From assembly GCA_002633005.1 (NCBI GenBank), contig NMRA01000512.1:134142-194141 (forward strand): 60,000 bases of DNA, written 5' to 3'. A program made the translations under genes and the position numbers. Of this stretch, positions 1 to 10,600 are shown piece after piece. Under the pieces are notes generated by a model. That model was not told the DNA's origin and did not search any database. It saw only the letters and a program-made list of their open reading frames with translations. Each line of letters starts with the position of its first letter. Position 1 is the stretch's first letter. The stretch is from Phoronis australis. Lineage: Eukaryota > Phoronida > Phoronidae.

Positions 1-392
1 TTCACATACTGAATGAAATGTGGATAACTCGTTTGTATGAGGCTGCACATTGCATTTGTCCTGTAGTGGGCTGTGTTGTATCTTTATTGCTGATGAAGTC
101 GTCCTGTGAATATTCACGGTTGTTGGTTACAGGTGGTAATTCTTGGAAACGTCTGATGTCTTAACCTGCGTGTACGTGTTGTGTAGAGGATGGTTTATAC
201 ACCGTACTGCTCAAAGAGGGCGCTTTGGTAAGCAATGGGAGTTTTACTTTTTACGAATACTCTCCATGGAAGTTACTTAGGATAGCCCCAGTATTCACTG
301 ATAATTCATTGAGTTTAAATCTAGTCTCAAAANTAGCCTGCATTTGATTAGGTATTGCTGTGTTGTGAGATTATGGAAATTTGCATTTTGTA

Positions 393-466
393 GTGACATG
401 TGATGTATACTTGGTGACTGACACTGATGATTATCTTTCACCATTCTAAGGAACCTCTGATGTCAC
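393..466 (+). ncRNA. box C/D snoRNA (unassigned)
   Basis: A terminal stem GTGACA (393-398) pairs with TGTCAC (461-466). It encloses a C box GTGATGT (400-406, last base off consensus), a D' box CTGA (418-421), a C' box TGATGA (425-430) and a D box CTGA (457-460). All four boxes in the right order plus a six-pair stem make a C/D guide RNA likely. It lies in an intron of the host gene, upstream of the exon at 531. I could not assign rRNA targets for either guide segment. Confidence 0.7.
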
Positions 467-890
467 GAGGAAATACTACTACCAAGATGCTGTTGACTTG
501 GACATTGTTAACCCATTATGTCTTTTGCAGGTGAAACAGTGCCCCAATTACGGAGGTAACTTCTAATAGCCCAGTGGCCATGGTTGATAGTCTAGTGGTG
601 AGTAAATACTTATAGTAGCATGATTAACGGGTTTTATCTTGAAGCTCTTTGGCTAGTGGAAAGGGTGTGCCTTGTTTTCATCTTTCAATCTCCGATCTCA
701 TTATTGAAGTGTACTGTTGTGTCACTAAAACTGGATTGGCTAGCACAGTAGCTACATGCTCACTTGCAGTGAAAACGAGATAATTACATTTCATGTGAGA
801 GTTATATTAGATTCCTTTAGAGTATGGCTCTATCCTCGTGTGATGCAGTTTCTGTGTTAACTTTGCGTGCTGATATTCCCTTGTTAACAA

Positions 891-977
891 TATCACGTTG
901 CCCAAGGTCACGTTGCCCAATGTCACGTTGCCCAATGTCACGTTGCCCAATATCACGTTACCCAATATCACATTACC
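891..977. repeat. 15-bp tandem repeat, about 6 copies
   Basis: The unit TATCACGTTGCCCAA repeats with one to three changes per copy. It lies in the host-gene intron between the exons at 531 and 1620. An apparent open frame across it is a product of the repeat. Confidence 0.9.
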
Positions 978-1303
978 ATTTCATGTTCATGGTTTACCTT
1001 ACCATTTGTGGGGCTCTGCTTTCCATCAAAATGTACAACCTCTCCATCAGTCTGAGCTTCGAATGGGGTGATAAAGCCTCGCTCTTCATGCTGTCTCGAT
1101 TTAAAACTAAGGAGGTGTGAACTGAAACCATGTTGAGGTTAAGGAATTAGGGTTTAAAGCCACATGTCATCTCCTTAGTTTTTGTTTGTTTGTTTTGTTT
1201 TGTTTTTTTTTTTTNAAATACTGACCTTAAATTAGTGAGTTGCTGGTCTTGTTTTTTTTTGTTTTTTTTTAATGACCTAACTATCCAAGTTATAAGTTTG
1301 TAA

Positions 1304-1381
1304 GTGATGTCATGATGAACTCTGATAGGGACAAATGATTGTTCACTGATTATATCAAACAACTGCTGTTCTGAGCATCAC
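1304..1381 (+). ncRNA. box C/D snoRNA, copy 1 of a paralogous pair
   Basis: The stem GTGATG (1304-1309) pairs with CATCAC (1376-1381). The C box ATGATGA is at 1312-1318, an internal CTGA at 1346-1349 and the D box CTGA at 1371-1374. The segment before the D box contains ACAACTGCTGTT. A segment after the C box reads GATAGGGACAAATGA. Both are kept in the second copy at 1773-1848, as expected of guide sequences. From memory, both have about ten bases of complementarity to conserved large-subunit rRNA segments. This is inference and needs alignment to the rRNA of the organism. Confidence 0.8.
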
Positions 1382-1772
1382 TGAGCACAAGGGCTACTTT
1401 TTGTTGAGCAAGGTTCTTGCATGGAAGGTGACGTTATGGTACTCTTTACAAAATGTCACTATTCATGTCCTGTCAAGCACATGGTTGCGTAGTGTCACGA
1501 GTCTTGTATTAATTGCATACACCCCTGATCCATGCTGAAATGAAAACTGTGTATGATCCAGTCTGTTGGTAGAGCTAGGTTTGCTGTGTTGGTAAATTTT
1601 CCCTGTGATCTTGTTTCAGTGAGCTGTGGGTTTACTTGTGGAAAGCCAACAGAAACTGATAGACGCTTACTGGTAAGTCCATTTTGCTTCTTAATTATTA
1701 GAAGGTTTGTGTGACCACTGGTTTGTCTGGTTAATGTGATGCCTCTTGTTAGACATTGTATCCGTATGTATC

Positions 1773-1848
1773 CAGTGTCATGATGAACACAGATAGGGAC
1801 AAATGAATGTCCAGTGATTATACTAAACAACTGCTGTTCTGAACATTG
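1773..1848 (+). ncRNA. box C/D snoRNA, copy 2 of a paralogous pair
   Basis: The stem CAGTGT (1773-1778) pairs with ACATTG (1843-1848, one G-U pair). The C box ATGATGA is at 1780-1786 and the D box CTGA at 1839-1842. It sits in the next intron downstream of copy 1. The two stretches GATAGGGACAAATGA and ACAACTGCTGTT are unchanged, while the stem and middle have diverged. The internal CTGA of copy 1 reads GTGA here, so a D' guide based on that box may be lost. Confidence 0.8.
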
Positions 1849-2284
1849 ATAAAATGTATCAATATTAACTGTTTCTCTGAAGCCCTTAGTGTCGCTTGGG
1901 AAAATAACTTTTTAAATGACCCATTTAAAACCATCATGTTTCGTAGTCATGTTCATTATTTGTTGGAACCAAAACAACTTGAATACTAGCGTGTGGTGCA
2001 TAGATGCGAGAAGCCCACAAAAATTGAATCCTGTATTACAAGCAAAGCAGATGCTTGCACACTCTTCGTTCACTAGATTGTTGCGTCTACATGATTTAAC
2101 CTTCTTGTTTTAGCCTGGATTTCGAGCTATTCATAATGTGCAAGGTTGACCGTGCGAGCCTCTTTTTGGGTGAGTTCTCTATTTCTCTAAGTCCTACATA
2201 CTCGAGAGTACAAGCTGTGGTGTTTGTATTCTCTGCTGCCTGTGTTGTAATTGTGTTATGTGGACTTAAGCAGTGACATCTGCA

Positions 2285-2357
2285 GGCAAGTATGATGAAA
2301 TTGTGAGCATTGGGCTATGATATAAACTGATTCTAGCTGCCACACTGATAACTTGCC
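2285..2357 (+). ncRNA. box C/D snoRNA (unassigned)
   Basis: A perfect seven-pair stem, GGCAAGT (2285-2291) with ACTTGCC (2351-2357), brackets a C box ATGATGA (2292-2298) and a D box CTGA (2345-2348). An internal CTGA lies near 2327. It is in the last intron of the host gene, about 280 nt upstream of the final acceptor. The guide segment before the D box ends GCTGCCACA; I did not identify its target. Confidence 0.8.
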
Positions 2358-2779
2358 GCTCTTATGTTAATGTTTTTGTAGTCTCCCATGCTGAGTTACG
2401 TATGCCTAATGCACATAGTGCATCTTGCAAGACTGCTTCAGCAAGCTACTAGATTTTGTAACAGAAAGTTCAAGATCGGATATAAGTGTTGACATACAAC
2501 CATTTATTAAAAAATACTGAGGTTTCAAGATTTCCGACTGGCTTATCCATGGGAGTTCCCTTTAGTCAAAAGTCACTTGACCGCTGCACAAGGATCTGGC
2601 AATTTACATTACGCATCGCTATTTTTTGTTTCAGGGTGAGGCAAGCCTGGGTATGCAGTATTTGGACAGGAACAATGGATATTCAAGTTATAACCTGCGG
2701 GCACTTCGAGTGAAATTACTTATATTTATGTATCCGTGCAAATGGAATAAAGCATTTCCTTGTGGGTATTTAATTTGTG

Positions 2780-4660
2780 TTTTGAAATTAGACAGGGCTT
2801 GGAGTTTTCCTCTTTTAATTGCATTTCCCCTATTTCGGTTTTGATCTCTCTTAATATTTTATTTGATTTCTTATTTCCTCTTTTGTTTCTTTGATTATTA
2901 TTTTGACTTAATTTCATGGAAAACTGTTTTATTTCACTGACAATAAGCATTTCTGAAAGCTCCTCTAGAAAACGAAACGTCAGCTAGAAAATTTCTTCTG
3001 TTTTGTCATTGGTAATTCCAAGCCATAAAGAATTCACTTCTGAAACGAATCCTGGCAATTTAAGTTGCATTTCCTTTTATTTCTTCATAGCTTCAGGACT
3101 TGATTTCAGAAAACTGGTGAAATGACCCATTTTTCAATGTGCAACGTAGGCCACCTATTGTTCTTTTTGAGTGTGCTTTGCATTCCATATCTTCCAAGTT
3201 ACTCGATGGAATTAAGGATGTGTACTGTATACAAATAATGTGCATTCAGTAGCGCTAGGAACTAGCCAAAATCTAGCCAGTTGCGTGTTCTTCAAAATAC
3301 ACGACAGTATCTCATAGTCTTGCGTATTAGCAAGGTCCTAGCGTTACTGAGTGAAAGGCTGGTCTAGTGGCAATTTTTGTGATTTTTCTCTGTACCTGAC
3401 TAGCAAAAGCTCGTCTTGATACAGCTATCTGGCTGGATCGTCTTCGCCAAATTTAAATTTCCTTCTCTGAACTAATAATTGTGAGGCATACCAGCCACAC
3501 AGAAACCTGTCATGTGGCCCTTTTTTGAAGATAAGCTAGCCAGATTTTCTTTTGTTTTTAACATTTTCAATTGTATTTTGGGAATGAATGCACATCAGCT
3601 GGCTAAAACCCATGCACCACCGTAAATAGCTTTCACAACTATAACACAAAATTTTTTTTTTTTAAATTTTATTACGAACTGCAGAAGTTTGCCATTGTCT
3701 ACGACAATTCTACAATCTGCCATCTTAATTGGTAGCATCGACCTCTACCAGCTGAACGCTGAGACTGGGAGTTGCATATTCTGCATGAACTAGAAATAAA
3801 CTTCTGGCCCATATTAAATATTACAAACTATGGAGTCCATAGAAGACGTTCATTTTTAGGACTTCTTTTTGCTAAATACCTCCCCTAATAGCACAAAGTT
3901 GCAAATGGGAACCTCAAGAATTTCCTTACTAGCATAAAATAATTCACTTTTCAGTTAATTTTAATTTTCATGAGTTCAACTCATCAATAGTGTCCTTGTT
4001 CTCTATTTGCTGAACATCGAGTGTGAAAAACATATAGCGAGTGGTTAGTTACAACACACTACAGTACATGGACCGCCAACTCCGTAAATTTTAAACATGT
4101 AAGCCGTGACCTCATTCACCAGCGACCCTGGCAAAATTAGCAAGTTTTACTTCCAGCAATTTTGTCGTCTGCTAATCATGGTTGGCTGTTGTGTGGTCAG
4201 GTCTCAGAAGTACTCTAGCTACCAACAGTTCTATTATTGGAAGACTTTGAACAGCATTTCAATGCCAAAATTACTTTATTTCCATTGTACTAAACAGCAA
4301 AAACAGATGCGACAATTCCCTAGTCTCAATACACTAACTGCAAACTGAAATTGGTAATTTAGGAGAGTGGCGCCTCCTTTAGGATAGTACGCAAGAAAAT
4401 TTCCGAGTTGCGAATGTGTGGTCTATAATGCATGACTACAGTACTGCTGCACTCCCTGAAGCATCCTTTTTAAAACTTGTCCCACCATATTTTTGAGTGA
4501 ACAGTTTTTTGCAGTCACTTTCAAAATTGGTTGCAACAAGCCCTAAACAGTACAGAAACCTGAAAATGTTCAATTAAGCCAGGACAGTGATAAGAGCAAT
4601 ATGCACCCAAATATCTGTGTGGGCGCATAAAAACACCGAGGAAAACCAACATGTCGTGTG
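2780..4660. other. intergenic, no gene recognised
   Basis: This is AT-rich sequence between the poly(A) signal of the host gene and the 3' end of RPL7A; the two genes converge here. The only feature I see is a fragment near 2985-3025, minus strand, ending in ATTCCAAGCC. It matches the end of the short mobile element at 6587-7059. Short open frames here show no recognisable domain. Confidence 0.6.
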
Positions 4661-4668
4661 TAACAATA

Positions 4669-4674
4669 TTTATT
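4669..4674 (-). terminator. poly(A) signal AATAAA of RPL7A
   Basis: The minus strand reads AATAAA here, 12 nt past the RPL7A stop codon. A very short 3' UTR is typical of ribosomal protein mRNAs. Confidence 0.75.
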
Positions 4675-4685
4675 TTTACAAGAGT

Positions 4686-7600
4686 TTAGCCCATTTTAGT
4701 TTGTAATTCCTTTGCCCTTAATTTCTCCACCTTATTAATTTTTGCCTGAGACTTGCTACCAAGGATACCGCCACCCCAGTGCTTCTTGATCTGAAAGAAC
4801 AAAATTCCACATAACAACCAAATCACAGTTACTACGGCAGCTGTCAGAAGCTAACGACATTGAAGCCACAAACATAACTGTACTAAATATACTCACTTAA
4901 CTCATTACTGCTATCAGGGTATTGTATGGAACATCAATTCACTAAACTGCGCACAAGACGGACACTGACCCCGTTTCACAGCATCCATTCCACAACCATG
5001 CAGGGTGTAGACGATAAATCATTTCTAAAATCTTTTGATATGTTTACACGAGCCTCTACGTCAGTTACATTGGCATAATGCTTCACTTGGTCATTTTTTC
5101 AGCCATCTTCAGGTGTTACAAGCATTTTAGACACTATATACTACAACACAACTTGACAAACAGTTTTAGAGAGTCGAGACTTAACCAGCTCAGACATCCA
5201 AGGAAGGATTATGCCCTCATCAAGGCGAACCTCTCAAGTTGGAAACTGCGAATGAGTTATGGCAACAATTTCATCACAGCTGGTCACCCACCAACTGGAG
5301 CACAGCACCCCCTGGTGTATGGTTGCACTTACCTCGGCCTCACGCTCGTTAAAGTTTGTCTTGACGGCCTCAATTATCTTGTTCTGCGCTGACCTGTCCT
5401 CACTGAAAACAAACAACACGTTTACTTCCAGCTCAAACTTACAATTAGCGTACAGTGACCTATTGAGAATGTCAATGGAAAGTCAACAACTTCACAGAAC
5501 AGAAATCAGTGAAATAGCTGCCATTAAGTTTAACATCTACTTACGAGTTCACTTGAGTGAATGCAAGGCAAGTGGCAGTCTTCCTGCGGACAACTCGTCC
5601 CAGACGAGCTTTGCCTTTGACGATCGCGTAAGGCACGCCCATCTTTCTACAGAGGGCAGGCAAGTGGATGACAATCTGTAAACAAAAGCCGAGAAGTATG
5701 GGAAACTGGTTTCGCCTACTCGCAAACTGTTGTATTACCAGCTAATGTACAGCAGTTTACTACTGCACTTCATGTCCAATATTTCACGCACACAGACACA
5801 CGAGTGACAGTCCTCCTTCAGATAGGTGCTCGCTCAGAATTAAAAAGCTCTTTGAAGTCTACACAGACTGTTCAGGTGAAGAAATTCATTTACCATCATT
5901 GCAAGCCACCAACTTCACTCGTTGTCCCAACAAGACTTAAGGTGTTAAGAACTAGTGGACACTTTGTTCGGAACAAACTAGCACGCGAATAAATTATACC
6001 GGTTTTCCATCAAAAGAGATCGCGTGTAGAATTCAGGGACAAGGCAGTGATTACGAAAATACCACAAGTTGCATTAATGGTTATTAGGTAACACTTCATT
6101 AATTTCTACTTGGCTCAGCCCACGAGCACAAGTCGGATCACAGCTCAAACCGAACAAAGTTCGCCACAATGAAATCTTAGTTTGGCTACATGCTATTGAG
6201 TTTCACAGTGCATCAAATTATCTCATAAGATTGTAATCTTCCAGCCTCCAGATGGTCACACTTCAGTGGATTAAAAAGCTGCAACACTAAAGCCTATGAC
6301 TACACTCACCTCCACAGGGTCGACGTCGTGGGCAATACAGACAAGGGTAGCCTTCTTCTGCTCCACCAGCCGAGTGACCGTGTTGACACCCGAGCGCACC
6401 ATAGGGACCCTCTTGGTAGGCTGGTCATCGCCACCTTTCACCCTCTTTTCAGCACGCTCCTGAAGACGAGCCTTCCTAGCCTGCTTGGTCTCGGGCCTGT
6501 ACTTGTCCATGAGTTTGAACAGCTGGGTAGCTAGAATGAACAGTGGATAAGGGGGTACGGTCGCAATTAATGATACATGTAGCTTGCAGGGCTTGGAATG
6601 AACAATGACAAAAAAGCGGAAATTTTTACGGCCCAAAACATGCGCGCACCCAGCCTTGAAATAGTCCACGTGGACCTTTAGCCGACAAAAAGTGGGAGGA
6701 CTAAAAAAAAAAGCGGTACCACCTCCAGAAGCGTGCGTCTGCGTCTTTAGCTCGTCCGCCCTCCCACCTCCACACATTTTTGGCTGCAGAGTCGTAGTAT
6801 TTGTCACCGCGGTTTACAATCACACGACACACCATAGAAGAAATCCACCATGCTATCCCAGATGCCCCGGCAATGCTGACAATTTACGTTCCTCCAAAAC
6901 ATCAAGAGCAACTTCCGCTTTTCAAGGTGCTGAAAGTTGTCAGCAACGCGGCGGAAGTTTTATATCAAATCCGATTTTTTAACGGGGAAATATAATAAAA
7001 TACGCGGACAAAACATTTGAAAAAGCAATCTGCGTTTCCGCGGAAAATTCCAAGCCTTGAGCTTGAACATCTGGGTGGCTACTTTCAAAAGGAGGTGCTT
7101 TCGCACATCTAATTTGGCGTGCATTAATTTTTAAAGAGATAAGCAATGTTTTACATTCAATGCGGTCATGAGACTTAGCTGGATTATGAAAGAAAATCAT
7201 AACCTCAATAGCAAGAAATCTGAACTGAAATAACGACCATTTAAAAATACACAACAGACAGTTCCCCTCTAATGCTCATTAAGATGTGACCCTTGACCCC
7301 ATGCAACTTGGTTCCATTCAACTATGCCAGCCAATGCCAAATCGTGTCCACAACGGTTGCTTGTAAAGGAGTCGGGAAGAAAATGCATTACCAGGTCAGG
7401 ATTGTACAGAATCCATGGCAAATATTATAAACAGACCACACCAATCTGACCATGCCAGGGTGAAAAGCGCACGCTATTTTAAATCATTGAGCTTAGCAAC
7501 TATCAAGTCTCACCCGTCTGCCTGTCCAGGGCACTCTTGAACTGGTTGATGGAGGGTGGCACTTTGAGTCGCTGGTAGAGAACAGCCTTCTGCCGCTGAA

Positions 7601-10600
7601 GCCGGATGTACTTGGGCCATCGCACGAAGCGACTCAGATCACGCTTGGGCTGGATGTCTTGGCCTGAATGAACACAAGAATGAACAAAAACATAAACTAG
7701 TATCAAGGTGTTTAGGTAATGTTCCTCATTCAATCACGTACAAAATCACGCAGCCATTCTTGAGAATCACGGAATTATTTGCTGCTTCAAAAATGCTGGT
7801 CAGAGATACTAGGAGCACCTGACCTGGGTGTACGAATATCATTACAATCATTTTCAATCAATAACCAAGGGTAGTCTTTAGCTCAGACATCCAAGGAAGG
7901 ATTATGCCCTCATCAAGGCAGGGACCTCTCGAGTTGGAAACTGCGAATGAGTTATGGCAAGAATTTCATCATAGCTAACGACTACGCACTAATCTACGTT
8001 TCTTACACAAAATGACATAATCAGTTTGGTTCACTTCAGTCGAGACTGAAAGACAATGAAATGAGATTGAACTCAAAGAAGTTGGATGTTATGGCGCCCT
8101 GATTTCAAGACTTTATGTGAAGACCAGCACATAGTGTGTAACCTCCATGCTAAAACATGAAGTTTGAAAGTTAAGTTCCAATCAAATGCTGTTGCGATAC
8201 ACTCAGAAGCAACAATACTCAGTTTCAAATCATAACCTACTAAAAAGATAAGTGAAATAAAAACTCAGTGGATCATGCTAATGGATAGCGGTTGGCATAG
8301 TTGGTTTCTCCCCAATGGATCATGCCGAACCGCTGCCCAAAACATCCCACTATCTTGCACCAATTCCTGCTCCACATTGACGTTGAAAGATGATGCCACT
8401 ATGACAAAATGCGTATTCCTTTTCTTGTTTTGCGAAGTCAAATCAACAAGTTTTCATCAGTCAACAATTCACAAACCAACTTCGAGCGACCAATCACAGA
8501 AAGGGCAAACAACAGAGAACATCCTGGTCAGGACACGTGCCCTTGGTTGAACTTTTACCACTTCTGTTACCTTACTTTTATTTCAATTTTCAACGATCTG
8601 GCGCTTCAAAACGCCGAAAATTAGTTTTTAACAAGTAACCGATTTTTAACAGTTCAGAACCCCATACGAATTGATTTTCAGGCCTTAAAATAATAGACTG
8701 TGTAAAACTGTCGGAGTTGACGTCGTTGCAAAACCTCACAATACGAACTTACACTTTTGTGAAGAGTTTTAAATCCTATACAAGGAGACTGAACTTTTTG
8801 GAGACTAAAGATTTCTTAGGAAAATTAGGTCAATTTTTATTCATTGCACATGTTCAGTGCATTTTTCCAATAAAGGGAAATCTAACTTTCCATGGTGTAG
8901 ACATTCCAAAATGTCCATGAATTTTGTTCTTCCCATCCAGTATAAATTTTCTGTTGTGGAAACACATACCAACCGCTCACAAAAAGCAAGTGTGCATGAC
9001 ATTAAAATTCTATCACAGAACAAAAGAATCTGTCGCTTAGACAGAAACGCATAAATTACCACTTCACCACGACTGACAAGTTTGTGAGCGTACCTATGCC
9101 GAAGTTCTTGGGCCTCTTCTCAAACAATGGGTTGACCACTTTCTTGGTTTCGGTCTTCCTGGTGGCCAGGGGGGCAGCTGCCACCTTCTTCTTACCCTTC
9201 TTTGGCTTGGGCTGCAACACAAATGTATATACATTAGATTATGGCTTGGGCTGCAACACAAATGTGTATACATTAGATTATGGCTTGGGCTGCAACACAA
9301 ATGTGTACATTAGATTATGGCTTCGGCTGAAACACAAATGTATACATTAGACTATGTCTATGGCTGGGGCTGCAACATAAAGATATACATTAGATAATAA
9401 GCTTGACAGGAACCTGACAGTGCCTATGAACTAGGGGAGCCATCCTTAGTCTGACTGTGGACACGTTACTGAAAACCTGACGCTGCTTTTTTGAAAACGA
9501 AACGTTGAAAGCTTTGTTGTCGATGACAAGACTTTTGTTACTAATGGAAAATCAAAGTGACACAGAAACAGTTCATAGAATTGTTTCACTTAAAAAGCAA
9601 GGGGAGTTACCGAAGAGCCCTGGATTTTTCATGAACCCTCGCCAATCTAAGCCCAACATAGGCAATGACCATCGCCTCTGTTGGCCCGAACCAGAGGCGA
9701 TGCAGAGGCTATAGGCGCTCTGTACGCCGGAAGCTTTTCGGCGAATTATGCCTCGCACCGACTAAACCATCAAAGTCACGTTGTTATAAATACCTTTTGC
9801 GCATAGAAGAACACCTGAGGAGGTTTTCGATGTGTTTCATTCCTTCCAACTCAAACAAATACTTTCATTATCAAACTTTTTCTTCGAGCAGTCCCTATTT
9901 CAGTTCCCAATATCGTGAAATCAAAATTTTCATTATTTTTAACCAGGCCGAAGGTCAGAAGTTGCGGTCCTACCGACGAACTTTGAAAGCTGAAGTTCCC
10001 GCCCTTTGCGTACGTGCTGCCGGGAACCAGCCGTGCATTTGCCGTGTTGTTAAACATCAAAATGTCAAATATGTGCACAAAAAAGCCTATTAAATGTAGT
10101 ATCAACAGCATTTATTTTTATCAAATACAAACAATAATTCATTGAAATACAATCAGTTTCAAGTAACGCCAATTAAAGACAGTGGCATTTTGGAAACGAA
10201 CACTTGACTGACAAGATCGCAATGGCTCACCTTTGGCCTATTTAAAGATTGAGTTCATGAAGTCACATCACCTAGCGAGCGCGGTACTAAAAATTGGAGC
10301 GTGCGCAGAAAAAAATGTTGAGTTCACGATTTTGGGAACTGAAATAGGGACTGCTCGAAGAAAAAGTTTCATAACCGGAGTATTTGTTCGAGTTGGAAGG
10401 AATTAAACACATCGACAACCTCCTAAGGTGTTCCTCTATGCGCAAAAGGTATTTATAACAACGTGACTTTGATGGTTTAGTCGGTGCGAGGCATAATTCG
10501 CCGAAAAGTTTCCGGCGTACAGAGTGCCTATAGTCTCTGCATCGCCTCTGGTTCGGCCCGACAGAGGCGATGGTCATTGCCTAGGGGCACTGCGTCTTCA

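Larger units (their letters stand above)
1..2770 (+). ncRNA. snoRNA host gene, apparently noncoding (5' end outside the window)
   Basis: I see a chain of short exons with good splice sites and no shared reading frame: 531-597 (after CTTTTGCAG, donor GTGAGTAA), 1620-1672 (after CTTGTTTCAG, donor GTAAGTCC), 2114-2169 (after TTGTTTTAG, donor GTGAGTTC) and a last exon from 2635 (after TTTGTTTCAG). An AATAAA at 2746-2751 is followed by GT-rich sequence, as at a cleavage site. Each intron between these exons, and the partial first one, holds one box C/D snoRNA in the same orientation. One snoRNA per intron is the known layout of host genes such as GAS5 and the U22 host gene. Exons of 53-67 nt with stops in all frames suggest that the spliced RNA does not encode a protein. 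An alternative donor at 556 would shorten the first exon. Which known host this matches, if any, cannot be told from here. Exon boundaries are inferred. Confidence 0.68.

Noticed and set aside
90-166. Possible box C/D snoRNA (CTGATGA ... CTGA)
   Set aside because: The C box starts with C instead of a purine and no terminal stem forms, unlike the four accepted snoRNAs.
891-977. Possible CRISPR-like array
   Set aside because: The units are contiguous 15-bp repeats with no spacers, in an animal genome.
9665-10577. Two similar open frames on opposite strands (142 and 96 codons)
   Set aside because: They are the two arms of a foldback element translated in opposite directions.
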